A stretch of 64,000 nt of DNA, taken from an uncultured Prevotellaceae bacterium. Lineage in GTDB: Bacteria; Bacteroidota; Bacteroidia; Bacteroidales; Bacteroidaceae. Shown here piece after piece: positions 56,049 through 64,000 of this stretch (its first letter is position 1; every line of letters begins with the position of its first letter). Where the stretch lies: assembly GCA_902762325.1 (NCBI GenBank), contig CACWNV010000002.1:1-64000 (forward strand). The letters run 5' to 3'. A program made the translations under genes and the position numbers. The notes beneath the pieces are model-generated. The model made no database searches, had not been told where the DNA came from, and saw nothing but the letters and a program-made list of their open reading frames with translations.

Positions 56049-56062
56049 TTGTATATATACAA
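56049..56062. promoter_or_regulatory. 14-bp palindrome upstream of ruvA
   Basis: TTGTATATATACAA, a perfect palindrome 13 nt before the ruvA start on the minus strand. It could be an operator, or a chance AT palindrome. Confidence 0.4.
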
Positions 56063-56308
56063 CCCTATAAACGCAACTTTCATCATAATTATTGCATCAA
56101 CGGAAAAGATTTCTGTCCGATAACGCATCCTTGAAGGGCATTTTCCAGGCTCAATGGCGGCAGAAAAGCCTTTCATCGGCGATTTCGTCCCATCAGTAAT
56201 AGTATGTTTTAAAGTGTTAAATTCATGACAATATAACAGAGAATTCAGAGATTCATTGTATTTTTGCAATGCAAAAACGAATATTTGTAACAAACAACAC
56301 ATAAAGAC

Positions 56309-57208
56309 ATGAAAAAAATCAGAGTAGCCGTCGTGGGTTACGGCAACATCGGACGGTATGCAGTAGAGGCATTGGAAACAGCATCTGACATGGAGATTGC
56401 GGGCATCGTGCGCCGCAAGGGAGCAGCTGACAAGCCTGCCGAGTTAGCAGAGTATGAAGTGGTAAGCGACATCCGTGAGTTGAAAGATGTAGATGTGGCT
56501 ATTCTGGCTACACCCACCCGCTCGTGCGAGGAATATGCACGACAGATCCTGCCGTTAGGCATCAACACCGTCGACTCATTCGACATACATACTGGCATCG
56601 TCGACTACCGTCGTGCGCTCGACGCCATCAACAAGGAGACAAACACGGTGAGCGTCATCGCCGCCGGATGGGACCCGGGATCGGACAGCATCGTGCGCTC
56701 GCTCATGCAGAGCCTTGCACCGAAGGGTCTGTCTTACACCAACTTCGGACCAGGCATGTCGATGGGACACAGCGTCTGCGTGCGCTCCAAGGAGGGCGTC
56801 AGGAATGCCCTGTCGATGACCATTCCTCTGGGAGAGGGAATCCACCGCCGCATGGTGTATGTAGAACTGGAAGACGGGGCAAAGCTCGAGGAGGTGACGG
56901 CTGCCATCAAGGCCGACCCCTACTTTGCTTCCGACGAGACACATGTCTTCGCCGTTGAGTCGGTCGACGACGTACGCGACATGGGACACGGTGTGAACCT
57001 CGTAAGAAAAGGTGTGAGCGGAAAGACACAGAACCAGCGCCTCGAGTTCAACATGTCCATCAACAACCCTGCTCTCACGGGACAGGTGCTCGTCAACGTG
57101 GCACGTGCTTCCATGCGCCAGCAGCCGGGGTGCTATACGATGATTGAGATTCCCGTCATCGACATGCTCTCAGGCGACCGCGAAGAGTTAATCCGACACC
57201 TGGTGTGA
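56309..57208 (+). CDS. ddh: meso-Diaminopimelate dehydrogenase
   Basis: 299 residues, full length. It makes meso-diaminopimelate in one NADPH-dependent step from tetrahydrodipicolinate, for lysine and peptidoglycan. The N-terminal dinucleotide fold is RVAVVGYGNIGRYAVEALE; VIAAGWDPGSDSIVRSLM and NFGPGMSMGHSVCVRSK are diagnostic. A TATTTTTG box at 56259-56266 may be its -7 element. The SusC gene starts only 16 nt after its stop, so the three genes may be co-transcribed, an unusual mix. Confidence 0.93.
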   Translation: MKKIRVAVVGYGNIGRYAVEALETASDMEIAGIVRRKGAADKPAELAEYEVVSDIRELKDVDVAILATPTRSCEEYARQILPLGINTVDSFDIHTGIVDYRRALDAINKETNTVSVIAAGWDPGSDSIVRSLMQSLAPKGLSYTNFGPGMSMGHSVCVRSKEGVRNALSMTIPLGEGIHRRMVYVELEDGAKLEEVTAAIKADPYFASDETHVFAVESVDDVRDMGHGVNLVRKGVSGKTQNQRLEFNMSINNPALTGQVLVNVARASMRQQPGCYTMIEIPVIDMLSGDREELIRHLV

Positions 57209-57224
57209 TAAAAAGGATAATATC

Positions 57225-59960
57225 ATGAAAACACTACGAATCATCACCTGCCTCGTCACATCGCTCTCTCTGTCAACGGCGTATGCCCAGAACAAAGTGT
57301 TCCAGTACATCCTCAACGACAGCATCCAGGAGCGAATCCAGATGGGGTCTGCCGACCGTGTGGGCGAAGAGCGCATGAATAAAGGTCTGGTGACAACCTC
57401 CCTTGACGCGCTCAGCGGTCAGGCGGCGGGTGTGAATGTGTCGTCGACGGGTGCTGACAGGATGGCGATGCTTTCCAGTGTGCGCGTGCGTGGTACGACA
57501 TCACTCACCGGCGGAAACGACCCGCTGGTGATCATCGACGGCGTATCGTGCGACCTTGCGACGCTTTCAAGCATCTACCCTGCCGACATCGAGAGCTTCA
57601 CCATCCTCAAGAACGCTGCCGAGACGGCTCAGTACGGCTCACGCGGCGCTTCGGGTGTCATCGAAGTGACGACGAAGAAAGGAAAGGGCGGGAAGTTCCA
57701 TATCAACTATAGCGGCATCTTCGGCTTCGAGTCGGTGTATAAGAACCTGCACATGCTCAACCGTGCGGATTATATCACTACGGCACAGAACCTCGGCTTA
57801 GCGTATAATGACAAAGGCTACGACACCGACTTCCTCTCTGCCATCACGAGGACAGGACTGGTGCAGAACCATCATGTGGCGTTCAGCGGCGGCTCCGACC
57901 AGTCGAACTACCGCGCATCGGTGGCGATAATGGACTACAACACCATCATCCGGAACAACAAGCATACCAACTATGTGGCTAAACTGGACATCACGCAGAA
58001 GGCTTTCAACGATTTAATGACCTTCGAGCTGGGCGTGTTCGGCTCCTCTCAGAAGTCCAACAACCTCTTTGATGTGCAGAAGCTGTTCTATTCGGCGGCT
58101 ACGCAGAACCCGACGTTCCCCTACGACGAGGATGCCCTGGGGACATGGAAGAAGAACTCTACGGCTTCACAGATCACAGCGCCCGATGCGGTGATGAACA
58201 TGAAGAACGACGAGCAGAACATGCACTTCAACACCCATGCCCGACTCACATTTGACCTCACCTCATTGTTCCCCTCTTCCGAGAAGACACAGAAAGGAAT
58301 AGAGAGCCTGTTGCTAAAGGTGTTCGGCTCTTACTCCTATAGCTCCACCGAAGATGCCCAGTTCTGCCCCACATGGACTTGGGCGCAGGGACGTGCCTAC
58401 CGTGGCGAACACAAGAAGGAAGATCTGCTGGGGAACATCATTCTCACGTATAAGAACACATGGAACATCCATCATCTTGAGGCGAGCCTCTTGGGAGAAT
58501 ACCAGAAGAGCAGGCTGACGGGATTCTGGACGGAGGTGAAGGGATTCACGACCAATGCCGTGGGGTACGACAACCTCGGAGCGGCAAGCACCATCCCCTT
58601 TGGCGGGACGGGCTCCAACTACGAAGACCCGAAGCTGGCATCTGCCATGGCAAGCATCTCCTACACCCTGCTCGACACCTATAAGCTGACGTTCACCACC
58701 CGTGCCGACGGCTCGTCCATGGTGGGCGACAACAACACATGGGGATTCTTCCCCTCCGTCTCGGCTGAATGGAACATCCTCAAGCAGTTCCCAAGCCTTC
58801 CGATGACCACTCTCAAGCTGCGTAGCGGATACGGCACCACGGGTAACCTGGGAGGTGTGTCGTCCTACTACTCTCTACAGAGGATGCAGCAGATAGGCAT
58901 CTTCAGCATCAACGGCACGCCGACCGTCACGATGGGCATCATCCGGAACGACAACCCCGACCTGAAATGGGAGACTCGTTCCACCTTCAACATCGGTGCG
59001 GATGTGGGTATATGGAAGAACAGAGTGGTCTTGACGGCTGAATACTATTACTCGAAGACGACGGACATGCTCTATCTCTATGATGTGCCCGTACCGCCCT
59101 ACGCCTACGACAAGATGCTGGCGAATATCGGTTCGATGAGAAACACCGGATTCGAGCTGGGACTGGGCGTGACACCTGTCTATCAGAAAGACATGGAACT
59201 GAACATCAACGTCAACCTCTCATGGCAGCGCAACAAGCTGCTTTCGCTGAGCGGCGACTTCAACGGGACGTATATGTCTGCCAACAGCATCACGCCCATC
59301 GGCGGACTCAACGGCGCAGGGTTCCACGGAGGTGATAACAAAATCGTCTATCAGATTGTCGGTCAGCCACTTGGCGTGTTCTACCTGCCGCATTGCAAGG
59401 GTGTCAGACAAGACAATTCGGGCGCCTGTTACTATGAGATTGAAGACCTGAACCACAACGGTGTCGTCAACATCGAGGACGGTGCCGACCGCTATGTAGC
59501 AGGACAGGCTATGCCGAAGATGACACTCGGCTCGAACATCGCCTTCCGCTACAAGAACTTCGACATCTCGCTCCAGATGAACGGCGCCTTCGGCCATAAG
59601 ATCTACAACGGCACGTCGCTCACCTATATGAACATGACCAGCTTCCCCGACTATAACGTGATGCAGGGCGCACCGGAACGGAACATCAAGGACCAGACCG
59701 CCACCGACTACTGGCTGGAGCGTGGCGACTACCTGAACTTCGACTATCTGACCATCGCATGGAATGTACCCCTGCGCTCGAAGTTCATCAACTCCCTGCG
59801 CGTGTCCTGCTCGGTGAACAACCTGGGAACCATCACGTCCTATAGTGGTATCACCCCGATGATAAACAGCTATGTGGTGTCCAGCACCCTGGGAATAGAC
59901 GACAAACGGTCGTATCCTGCCTACCGCTCCTATAGCATCGGACTGAACATTTCATTCTAA
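57225..59960 (+). CDS. SusC/RagA-family TonB-linked outer-membrane transporter (short N-terminus)
   Basis: 911 residues with a signal peptide ending AYAQNK (~22). The plug domain (~50-150) has LDALSGQAAGVNV, SVRVRGTTSLTGGNDPLVII and AQYGSRGASGVIEVTTKKGK, the SusC signature, followed by the barrel ending in SIGLNISF. The CarboxypepD-reg-like domain (~80 residues) and the usual TonB-box region normally found before the plug are missing, so the mature chain starts ~30 residues from the plug. It pairs with the SusD-like gene 15 nt downstream. No glycoside hydrolase or peptidase lies beside the pair, so the ligand is unknown. Confidence 0.92.
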   Translation: MKTLRIITCLVTSLSLSTAYAQNKVFQYILNDSIQERIQMGSADRVGEERMNKGLVTTSLDALSGQAAGVNVSSTGADRMAMLSSVRVRGTTSLTGGNDPLVIIDGVSCDLATLSSIYPADIESFTILKNAAETAQYGSRGASGVIEVTTKKGKGGKFHINYSGIFGFESVYKNLHMLNRADYITTAQNLGLAYNDKGYDTDFLSAITRTGLVQNHHVAFSGGSDQSNYRASVAIMDYNTIIRNNKHTNYVAKLDITQKAFNDLMTFELGVFGSSQKSNNLFDVQKLFYSAATQNPTFPYDEDALGTWKKNSTASQITAPDAVMNMKNDEQNMHFNTHARLTFDLTSLFPSSEKTQKGIESLLLKVFGSYSYSSTEDAQFCPTWTWAQGRAYRGEHKKEDLLGNIILTYKNTWNIHHLEASLLGEYQKSRLTGFWTEVKGFTTNAVGYDNLGAASTIPFGGTGSNYEDPKLASAMASISYTLLDTYKLTFTTRADGSSMVGDNNTWGFFPSVSAEWNILKQFPSLPMTTLKLRSGYGTTGNLGGVSSYYSLQRMQQIGIFSINGTPTVTMGIIRNDNPDLKWETRSTFNIGADVGIWKNRVVLTAEYYYSKTTDMLYLYDVPVPPYAYDKMLANIGSMRNTGFELGLGVTPVYQKDMELNINVNLSWQRNKLLSLSGDFNGTYMSANSITPIGGLNGAGFHGGDNKIVYQIVGQPLGVFYLPHCKGVRQDNSGACYYEIEDLNHNGVVNIEDGADRYVAGQAMPKMTLGSNIAFRYKNFDISLQMNGAFGHKIYNGTSLTYMNMTSFPDYNVMQGAPERNIKDQTATDYWLERGDYLNFDYLTIAWNVPLRSKFINSLRVSCSVNNLGTITSYSGITPMINSYVVSSTLGIDDKRSYPAYRSYSIGLNISF

Positions 59961-59975
59961 CTTAAACTCGACAAC

Positions 59976-61610
59976 ATGAAATCACATCTCATCACTTCAT
60001 GTGTTATCGGGGCATCTCTCCTGCTCACGGGATGCCTGAACGAAACGCCCAAGGGACTGCTTTCGGAAGAGGATGCCTACGACAATGCCGTCAACCTGTA
60101 TATCAACAGCGTGGCAACGCTCTACAACTATATCGGGGGTCATGAGGACTCTCAGGGACTGCAAGGCACCTATCGGGGTGTCTACGACTATAACACCTTC
60201 ACCACGGACGAGGCAATCATTCCCACACGCGGAGGCGACTGGTACGACGGAGAGTACTGGCAGAACCTCTATCAGCATGAGTGGACCGACGACGACGAGG
60301 AACTGTACAACACGTGGAAATACCTCTTTAAGGTTGTCGTGCTGAGTAACAACTCGTTAGCGTATTTGGATAAATATAAGCATCTGCTCACCGAACAGCA
60401 GTATCGTGCCTGCCGGGCAGAAGTGCGCGGCATCCGAGCCCTCTACTATTTCTATCTGATAGACATGTTCGGAAACATCCCGCTGGTGGTGAGCAACGAA
60501 CAGCCCATCAACGAGGTGAAGCAGAGCTCACGAAGCAACACGTTCAAGTTCATCGTCAAAGAACTGCAGGAGATAGAGCCCGACCTTGCCGACGTGCATA
60601 GCAACAAGAAAGGTGACTACTATGGGCGCATCACTCGTTCCGTCGCCTACTTCCTCCTTGCGAAGCTCATGCTGAATGCAGAGGTCTATGCCGACGACGA
60701 CTGGACGGACGGGAAACGTCCCGACGGGAAGAGCCTGTTCTTCGAGGTACACGGAAAGAAGATGAACGCCTGGGAAGCGTGTGCCGCCTGGGTTGACCTC
60801 ATCCGGCAGGATGACTACTGGCTGTCAACGAACTATGAGGAGAACTTCTCGGTGAACAACGAGAACTCCAGCGAGAACATCTTCGTCATCCCCATGGACA
60901 AGCTGCAATACCAGAACTACTTCTGCAACAAGTTCCGCTCGTTCCACTACAACCACGCATCAGCACTGGGTGTAGGTGGGGAGAACGGAGCCTGTGCCAC
61001 CGTCTCCACGGTGAGGAAGTTCGGATATGGCACCGACAAGGTAGATCCGCGCTATGCCCTGAACTTCTATAGCGACACCATCCGCGTGAACAACGCCAAT
61101 GTGCTGCTCGACAACGGGACACCATTGGTCTATTATCCCCTGGAAGTGAAGCTCGACCTTACGGGGAGCAAATACGAGAAGACGGCAGGGGCACGCATGG
61201 CGAAATACGAAGTCGACCGCACCTCCTATACAGACGGAAGGCTACAGGCAAACGACATAGTCCTGTTCCGCTACGCTGACGCCCTCCTCATGAAGGCAGA
61301 GGCAAACTACCGTAACGGCGACGACGGCTACCAGTACCTGAGTGTCGTGTGCTTCCGGTCACACGCCAAAGCCATCGACAAGTCTGCCACACAAGAAGAA
61401 ATCCTCTCCTTCATCCTCGACGAAAGGCTGCGTGAACTGATGTGGGAAGGATGGCGGCGCCAGGATCTCATCCGCTACGACCTGTTCCACAGGGCATACG
61501 ACCAGCGGACACCCATCTGGGACGAGGAAACAAGATTCACCACCGTATTCCCCATCCCCAAAAGAGCCCTCGACCTGAACCGGAATCTGAAACAAAATCC
61601 AGGGTATTAA
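59976..61610 (+). CDS. SusD/RagB-family surface lipoprotein
   Basis: 544 residues. The lipobox LLLTGC gives lipidated Cys20, followed by LNETPKGLLSEEDAYDNAVN, the typical SusD start. Helical TPR-like scaffold segments include RAEVRGIRALYYFYLIDMFG and the C-terminal LDERLRELMWEGWRRQDLIR, ending in the usual FPIPKRALDLNRNLKQNPGY. It is the surface lid of the SusC channel. The last gene of the ddh-susC-susD run; the nested palindrome at 61657-61756 may end the transcript. Confidence 0.93.
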   Translation: MKSHLITSCVIGASLLLTGCLNETPKGLLSEEDAYDNAVNLYINSVATLYNYIGGHEDSQGLQGTYRGVYDYNTFTTDEAIIPTRGGDWYDGEYWQNLYQHEWTDDDEELYNTWKYLFKVVVLSNNSLAYLDKYKHLLTEQQYRACRAEVRGIRALYYFYLIDMFGNIPLVVSNEQPINEVKQSSRSNTFKFIVKELQEIEPDLADVHSNKKGDYYGRITRSVAYFLLAKLMLNAEVYADDDWTDGKRPDGKSLFFEVHGKKMNAWEACAAWVDLIRQDDYWLSTNYEENFSVNNENSSENIFVIPMDKLQYQNYFCNKFRSFHYNHASALGVGGENGACATVSTVRKFGYGTDKVDPRYALNFYSDTIRVNNANVLLDNGTPLVYYPLEVKLDLTGSKYEKTAGARMAKYEVDRTSYTDGRLQANDIVLFRYADALLMKAEANYRNGDDGYQYLSVVCFRSHAKAIDKSATQEEILSFILDERLRELMWEGWRRQDLIRYDLFHRAYDQRTPIWDEETRFTTVFPIPKRALDLNRNLKQNPGY

Positions 61611-61656
61611 CGGAAATCACCTAACAGATTGATACTGAGGAAGAAGGATTTCCTTT

Positions 61657-61756
61657 GAAGTGTGAAGGAGGAATTATTGACCATTGACCGTTGACCGTTG
61701 ATGTTCAATTTTCCAAGGTCAATGGTGAATGTTCAATGGCTAACACTTCACACTTC
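61657..61756. repeat. Nested inverted repeat with heptamer arrays, no gene inside
   Basis: The outer arms GAAGTGTGAAG (61657-61667) and CTTCACACTTC (61746-61756) are perfect complements. Inside, TTGACCA/TTGACCG heptamers (61677-61697) face TGGTGAA/TGTTCAA heptamers (~61715-61739). Only about 15 nt lie between the inner arms. Heptads continue in another sequence at 61745-61765 (ACTTCAC, ACTTCTG, ACTTCAC). The arrangement is that seen around the four-helix-bundle gene at 23161-23594, without a gene. Confidence 0.8.
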
Positions 61757-61809
61757 TGACTTCACACTCGCCGAAGGCGATTACTTCATTCTGTCTTTTC
61801 CTGATTTTG

Positions 61810-61892
61810 GTTGACAGTTTTTTATCTTTTTCCTGATGTGGTTGACAGTCGTTTTACTGAATAAGTTGACAATCTTCCTGACATCGTTGACA
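61810..61892. repeat. Four GTTGACA direct repeats
   Basis: GTTGACA cores at 61810, 61841, 61865 and 61886, with irregular spacing of 31, 24 and 21 bp, often preceded by TCCTGAT-like bases. They could be protein-binding sites or the remains of an element end. No transposase is seen. Confidence 0.55.
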
Positions 61893-61968
61893 TATTCCTA
61901 AATATTTTATCATCACGTTGTGATAATCTTGGAAAAAAGATGTAAATTTGCATTTGACTTAAAAAAGT

Positions 61969-62043
61969 ATGGCAAAGAAAGAGAATACGACTTCTATCAG
62001 ATCTGAGAATATCCAGAAGCAACTAGGGAGTATAGTATTTTAG
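61969..62043 (+). CDS. Possible 24-residue peptide or truncated ORF
   Basis: ATG at 61969 opens a 24-codon frame (MAKKENTTSIRSENIQKQLG and a few more residues) before TAG. TAAATTTG at 61943-61950 resembles a -7 box 18 nt upstream, without a clear -33 box. It may be a remnant of a longer gene. The rest of 61611-62098 holds the repeats listed separately. Confidence 0.25.
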   Translation: MAKKENTTSIRSENIQKQLGSIVF

Positions 62044-62098
62044 CCTATAGATGGTAAACTAAAAATAATTATCAATTTAATCTAAAAATAAACAGACT

Positions 62099-62734
62099 AT
62101 GATTTTACAACGTGAAACGCTAAGCATATCTGGACAACTGAACGCTTTTAACAATTCTGCAGATACCATAAAAAAACAAATAAAAGCAGAAGGCCTTGTC
62201 TATTCCCCATGGATACGGCGAGATCTGACACTTATAGGGTTTTTGCCATACTCTTTCCGTGAAATGGATGCAATCATAAACATGCCATTTGTTTTTACAC
62301 CATTACTGCTAAAATACGAGCATTCAGATAAACTATTTCTTATATACAAGGCAGTAAAATGTGCAAAAGGGAATTCATATCCCTTAAGGTCAGGATTGGA
62401 TTTTATATCCGTTTTCGATGACATCCCAGAATACTGTCTACGTGGGGTACAAGGAAAAACTCAGTCTATATATGGAGATTTACTTAATGCACTTATTAAT
62501 AAACAAAAGACAAAGGCATTGAAAGGCTTTATGAATAGATTTGAAGAGCAAGAACATGGGCAATACGCTTATCTTGGCATGGACTTTGATTGGGAATTAT
62601 CAAGGGGGCATATTCAATGCATCTGTCGTGATTTCCTTTGTCTTTGCTCATACATGAATGAAGTGACAGGTAATATTACGTATGTATTATTACCATCAAC
62701 AGATGTCTATAAAATTTTAGAGGTGGATGAATGA
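62099..62734 (+). CDS. Hypothetical protein, family not recognised
   Basis: 211 residues, no signal peptide or membrane helix. It begins MILQRETLSISGQLNAFNNS and has cysteine-containing VKCAKGNSYPLRSGLDF and HIQCICRDFLCLCSYMNE. The DNA is visibly AT-rich compared with the genes at left. It overlaps the next small gene by 8 nt, so the two are probably co-translated. I cannot assign a function; its position in a run ending in a DUF1016 nuclease suggests an accessory or defence locus. Confidence 0.6.
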   Translation: MILQRETLSISGQLNAFNNSADTIKKQIKAEGLVYSPWIRRDLTLIGFLPYSFREMDAIINMPFVFTPLLLKYEHSDKLFLIYKAVKCAKGNSYPLRSGLDFISVFDDIPEYCLRGVQGKTQSIYGDLLNALINKQKTKALKGFMNRFEEQEHGQYAYLGMDFDWELSRGHIQCICRDFLCLCSYMNEVTGNITYVLLPSTDVYKILEVDE

Positions 62735-62960
62735 AATAAATGAAACATATTATTTTGCCGATATTAATTCAGAATTCCAGTATGGGAAATATATTGGACT
62801 ACCCTTGTATTATGTCTTGATAAGAGATATAGATTATATTTATTGGACTTTTAATACAATCTATGACTTTAAAATCAGCAAAATAACTTTGGCTCAAATA
62901 CGCCTCTTTTTCCCTAAGTTTATAATATCAGCCTCTTTTGCATCACATATTGTGGGATAA
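62727..62960 (+). CDS. Small protein like the ExoX C-terminal domain
   Basis: 77 residues. FQYGKYIGLPLYYVL and DIDYIYWTFNTIYDF fit the small exodeoxyribonuclease-X-like C-terminal domain (FGKYKG...YIxW pattern), usually found appended to DEDD exonucleases or standing alone in Bacteroidota. No nuclease domain is attached, so any DNA-binding role is inferred. A second ATG four bases later (62731) is in another frame. Confidence 0.55.
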   Translation: MNEINETYYFADINSEFQYGKYIGLPLYYVLIRDIDYIYWTFNTIYDFKISKITLAQIRLFFPKFIISASFASHIVG

Positions 62961-63011
62961 ATATGCTGACTCTTTAGTAATGTTTCAGATGTCAGTTTAA
63001 AATAGAAATAT

Positions 63012-63464
63012 ATGATTAGAGTAGAAGATAAATTAGAGGAAGCAACAAATTTGATTGTTGAAGCCAAATATATAATTGAAGAGGTCATAAACAATCCTCA
63101 ATATCCAAATATTCTTGGAACAAAGAATCGAGAATATTTGGAAACTACTACAGAACTGATAAGTATGTTGTCAAAGATAGAAGATAAAAAAATAGCAGAT
63201 TTACCAATAGAAGCTGTTTACAAGTTTCTGTATTTAAGCTATAAAAAAACTCAAGAAGAGAATAGTAAACTAAAACAAGACTTAAAACAATTGTTAGTAA
63301 GGAAGGATTTGGATGAAGAAAAACAAGTCCTCATTTTGAAACTGATGAGATCAGAACGTGAAAATGAAGATTTAAAGAAACAATTTGAAACTGTATCTAG
63401 AAAATTAGCAGAACGGACTATTAAGTATCGAAATAAGATTAAAGAACTAAAGGCTCAACTCTAA
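63012..63464 (+). CDS. Coiled-coil hypothetical protein
   Basis: 150 residues, no signal. The N-terminal half is helical (MIRVEDKLEEATNLIVEAKY, IADLPIEAVYKFLYLSYKK) and the C-terminal half (~80-150) is a long charged coiled coil (LKQLLVRKDLDEEKQVLILK, KIKELKAQL). AT-rich, 20 nt before the DUF1016 gene and on the same strand. No family recognised; a scaffold or regulator partner is possible. Confidence 0.55.
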   Translation: MIRVEDKLEEATNLIVEAKYIIEEVINNPQYPNILGTKNREYLETTTELISMLSKIEDKKIADLPIEAVYKFLYLSYKKTQEENSKLKQDLKQLLVRKDLDEEKQVLILKLMRSERENEDLKKQFETVSRKLAERTIKYRNKIKELKAQL

Positions 63465-63484
63465 GAAATAATTAATTCTCAATA

Positions 63485-64000
63485 ATGGAAGAGAACAAAA
63501 ACATAGAAATACGAATAGAAACTCCATCGTTTGTATATCGTGACGGCATGACTACCAACAGAGAATATGTTGAATGGCTATCGGATGTAAAAGCACGTTT
63601 CCGACATAGTCAGATAAAAGCTTCGATTCGCGTGAACACTTCAATGCTTGATTTTTATTGGAGTGTTGGCAGGGATTTAGTAGTCTTGCGTGCCGAAGAG
63701 AGTTGGGGAGCAGGAGTTGTTAAGCAGTTTGCTCTTGATATGCGACATGCATTCCCTGATGCAACAGGTTTCTCTCATACCAATGTAAAATATATGAAGC
63801 AGTGGTATTCGTTTTATTTTGAACAATTTACAAAAAGCCAACAACTTGTTGGCCAATTGGGTTCAACAGAAATAAGCCACCAAATTTGTGATCAAATCAG
63901 TATTTTTAGAAAAAGCCAACAAGTTGTTGGCCAATTAGAAATGCCAGAGGAATTTGGGGTGGTTCCATGGGGACATCATATACAAATATTCTCAAGATGC
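63485..64000 (+). CDS. DUF1016 (YhcG-type PDDEXK nuclease) protein, cut by window end
   Basis: 172 codons are open from ATG 63485 to the last base, with no stop. The N-terminal DUF1016 domain is clear: IKASIRVNTSMLDFYWSVGR, WGAGVVKQFALDMRHAFPDA, TGFSHTNVKYMKQWYSFY and then VVPWGHHIQIFSRC. The nuclease domain would lie beyond the window. Between the two halves is an insert with KSQQLVGQL, SHQICDQIS and KSQQVVGQL repeats encoded by DNA palindromes. In Bacteroidota such genes often sit near restriction-modification or other defence genes; this is context, not proof of function. Confidence 0.88.
   Translation, partial: MEENKNIEIRIETPSFVYRDGMTTNREYVEWLSDVKARFRHSQIKASIRVNTSMLDFYWSVGRDLVVLRAEESWGAGVVKQFALDMRHAFPDATGFSHTNVKYMKQWYSFYFEQFTKSQQLVGQLGSTEISHQICDQISIFRKSQQVVGQLEMPEEFGVVPWGHHIQIFSRC
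63838..63930. repeat. Palindromic repeats inside the DUF1016 gene
   Basis: CCAACAACTTGTTGG (63838-63852) and CCAACAAGTTGTTGG (63916-63930), both followed by CCAATT, with a degenerate third copy between them. In frame they encode the repeated SQQ(L/V)VGQL. Confidence 0.75.

Noticed and set aside
61811..61871. TTGACA repeats as sigma-70 type -35 boxes
   Set aside because: Bacteroidota promoters use TTTG/TAnnTTTG, and no -10 boxes follow at proper spacing.

Overview
The window looks like a chromosomal segment of a Bacteroidales bacterium, most like the Prevotella/Segatella group. The reasons are: a SprA (type IX secretion) gene, SusC/SusD-like and TonB-receptor-like outer-membrane proteins, an ECF sigma/anti-sigma/receptor trio, AraC regulators with a periplasmic sensor, meso-diaminopimelate dehydrogenase, and Bacteroidota promoters (TTTG, about 19-20 bp, TAnnTTTG) in front of several genes. 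The species assignment is inference; no rRNA is present.

Layout. 1-3.5 kb: a secreted FISUMP-domain protein lying between two copies of a ~200 bp structured direct repeat, then a ~390 bp repeat containing a 22-bp periodic array. 3.5-6.5 kb: a partner-switching operon (sensor PP2C phosphatase fused to an anti-sigma-type kinase, a STAS protein, an AraC-type HTH protein). 6.9-9.2 kb: an MBOAT O-acyltransferase with its SGNH partner; the MBOAT gene carries a G9 tract. 9.3-18.1 kb: OmpA-like lipoprotein, gyrA, three paralogous TPR proteins, a DbpA-like RNA helicase. 18.2-21.9 kb: sigma factor, anti-sigma, outer-membrane receptor. 22-27.2 kb: serC and serA, split by a frameshifted four-helix-bundle gene set between inverted heptamer repeats, then a HIT protein, DUF1015, a YigZ-like protein and tRNA-Ser(CGA). 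27.4-34.5 kb: a membrane-spanning AraC regulator, a very large alginate-lyase-superfamily protein and a truncated second lyase. 34.5-35.2 kb: hicA/hicB toxin-antitoxin. 35.2-35.9 kb: palindromes plus the second, inverted copy of the 22-bp-periodic repeat. 35.9-39.5 kb: BASS transporter, bcp, a small outer-membrane barrel, PBP4. 39.7-47.8 kb: nadB and a complete histidine-degradation set (ftcD, hutU, hutH, hutI). 47.8-56 kb: sprA and ruvA. 56.3-61.6 kb: ddh and a SusC/SusD pair. 61.6-64 kb: a nested palindrome with heptad repeats, then a visibly AT-rich accessory stretch with two unknown proteins, an ExoX-C-like small protein and the start of a DUF1016 nuclease gene that runs off the window.

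How the genes work together. Serine is made from 3-phosphoglycerate by SerA and SerC; no recognisable SerB phosphatase is present and the DUF1015 protein is a contextual candidate for a role here. HutH, HutU, HutI and FtcD take histidine to glutamate and methenyl-THF. SprA would export proteins with type IX C-terminal signals, and the giant lyase ends in a tail resembling one. The least explained material is the repeat biology: heptamer arrays in inverted pairs (one pair holding an S23-like gene, one nearly empty), 22-bp phased arrays in two inverted copies 32 kb apart, a FISUMP gene bracketed by repeats, and the accessory island at the right edge.
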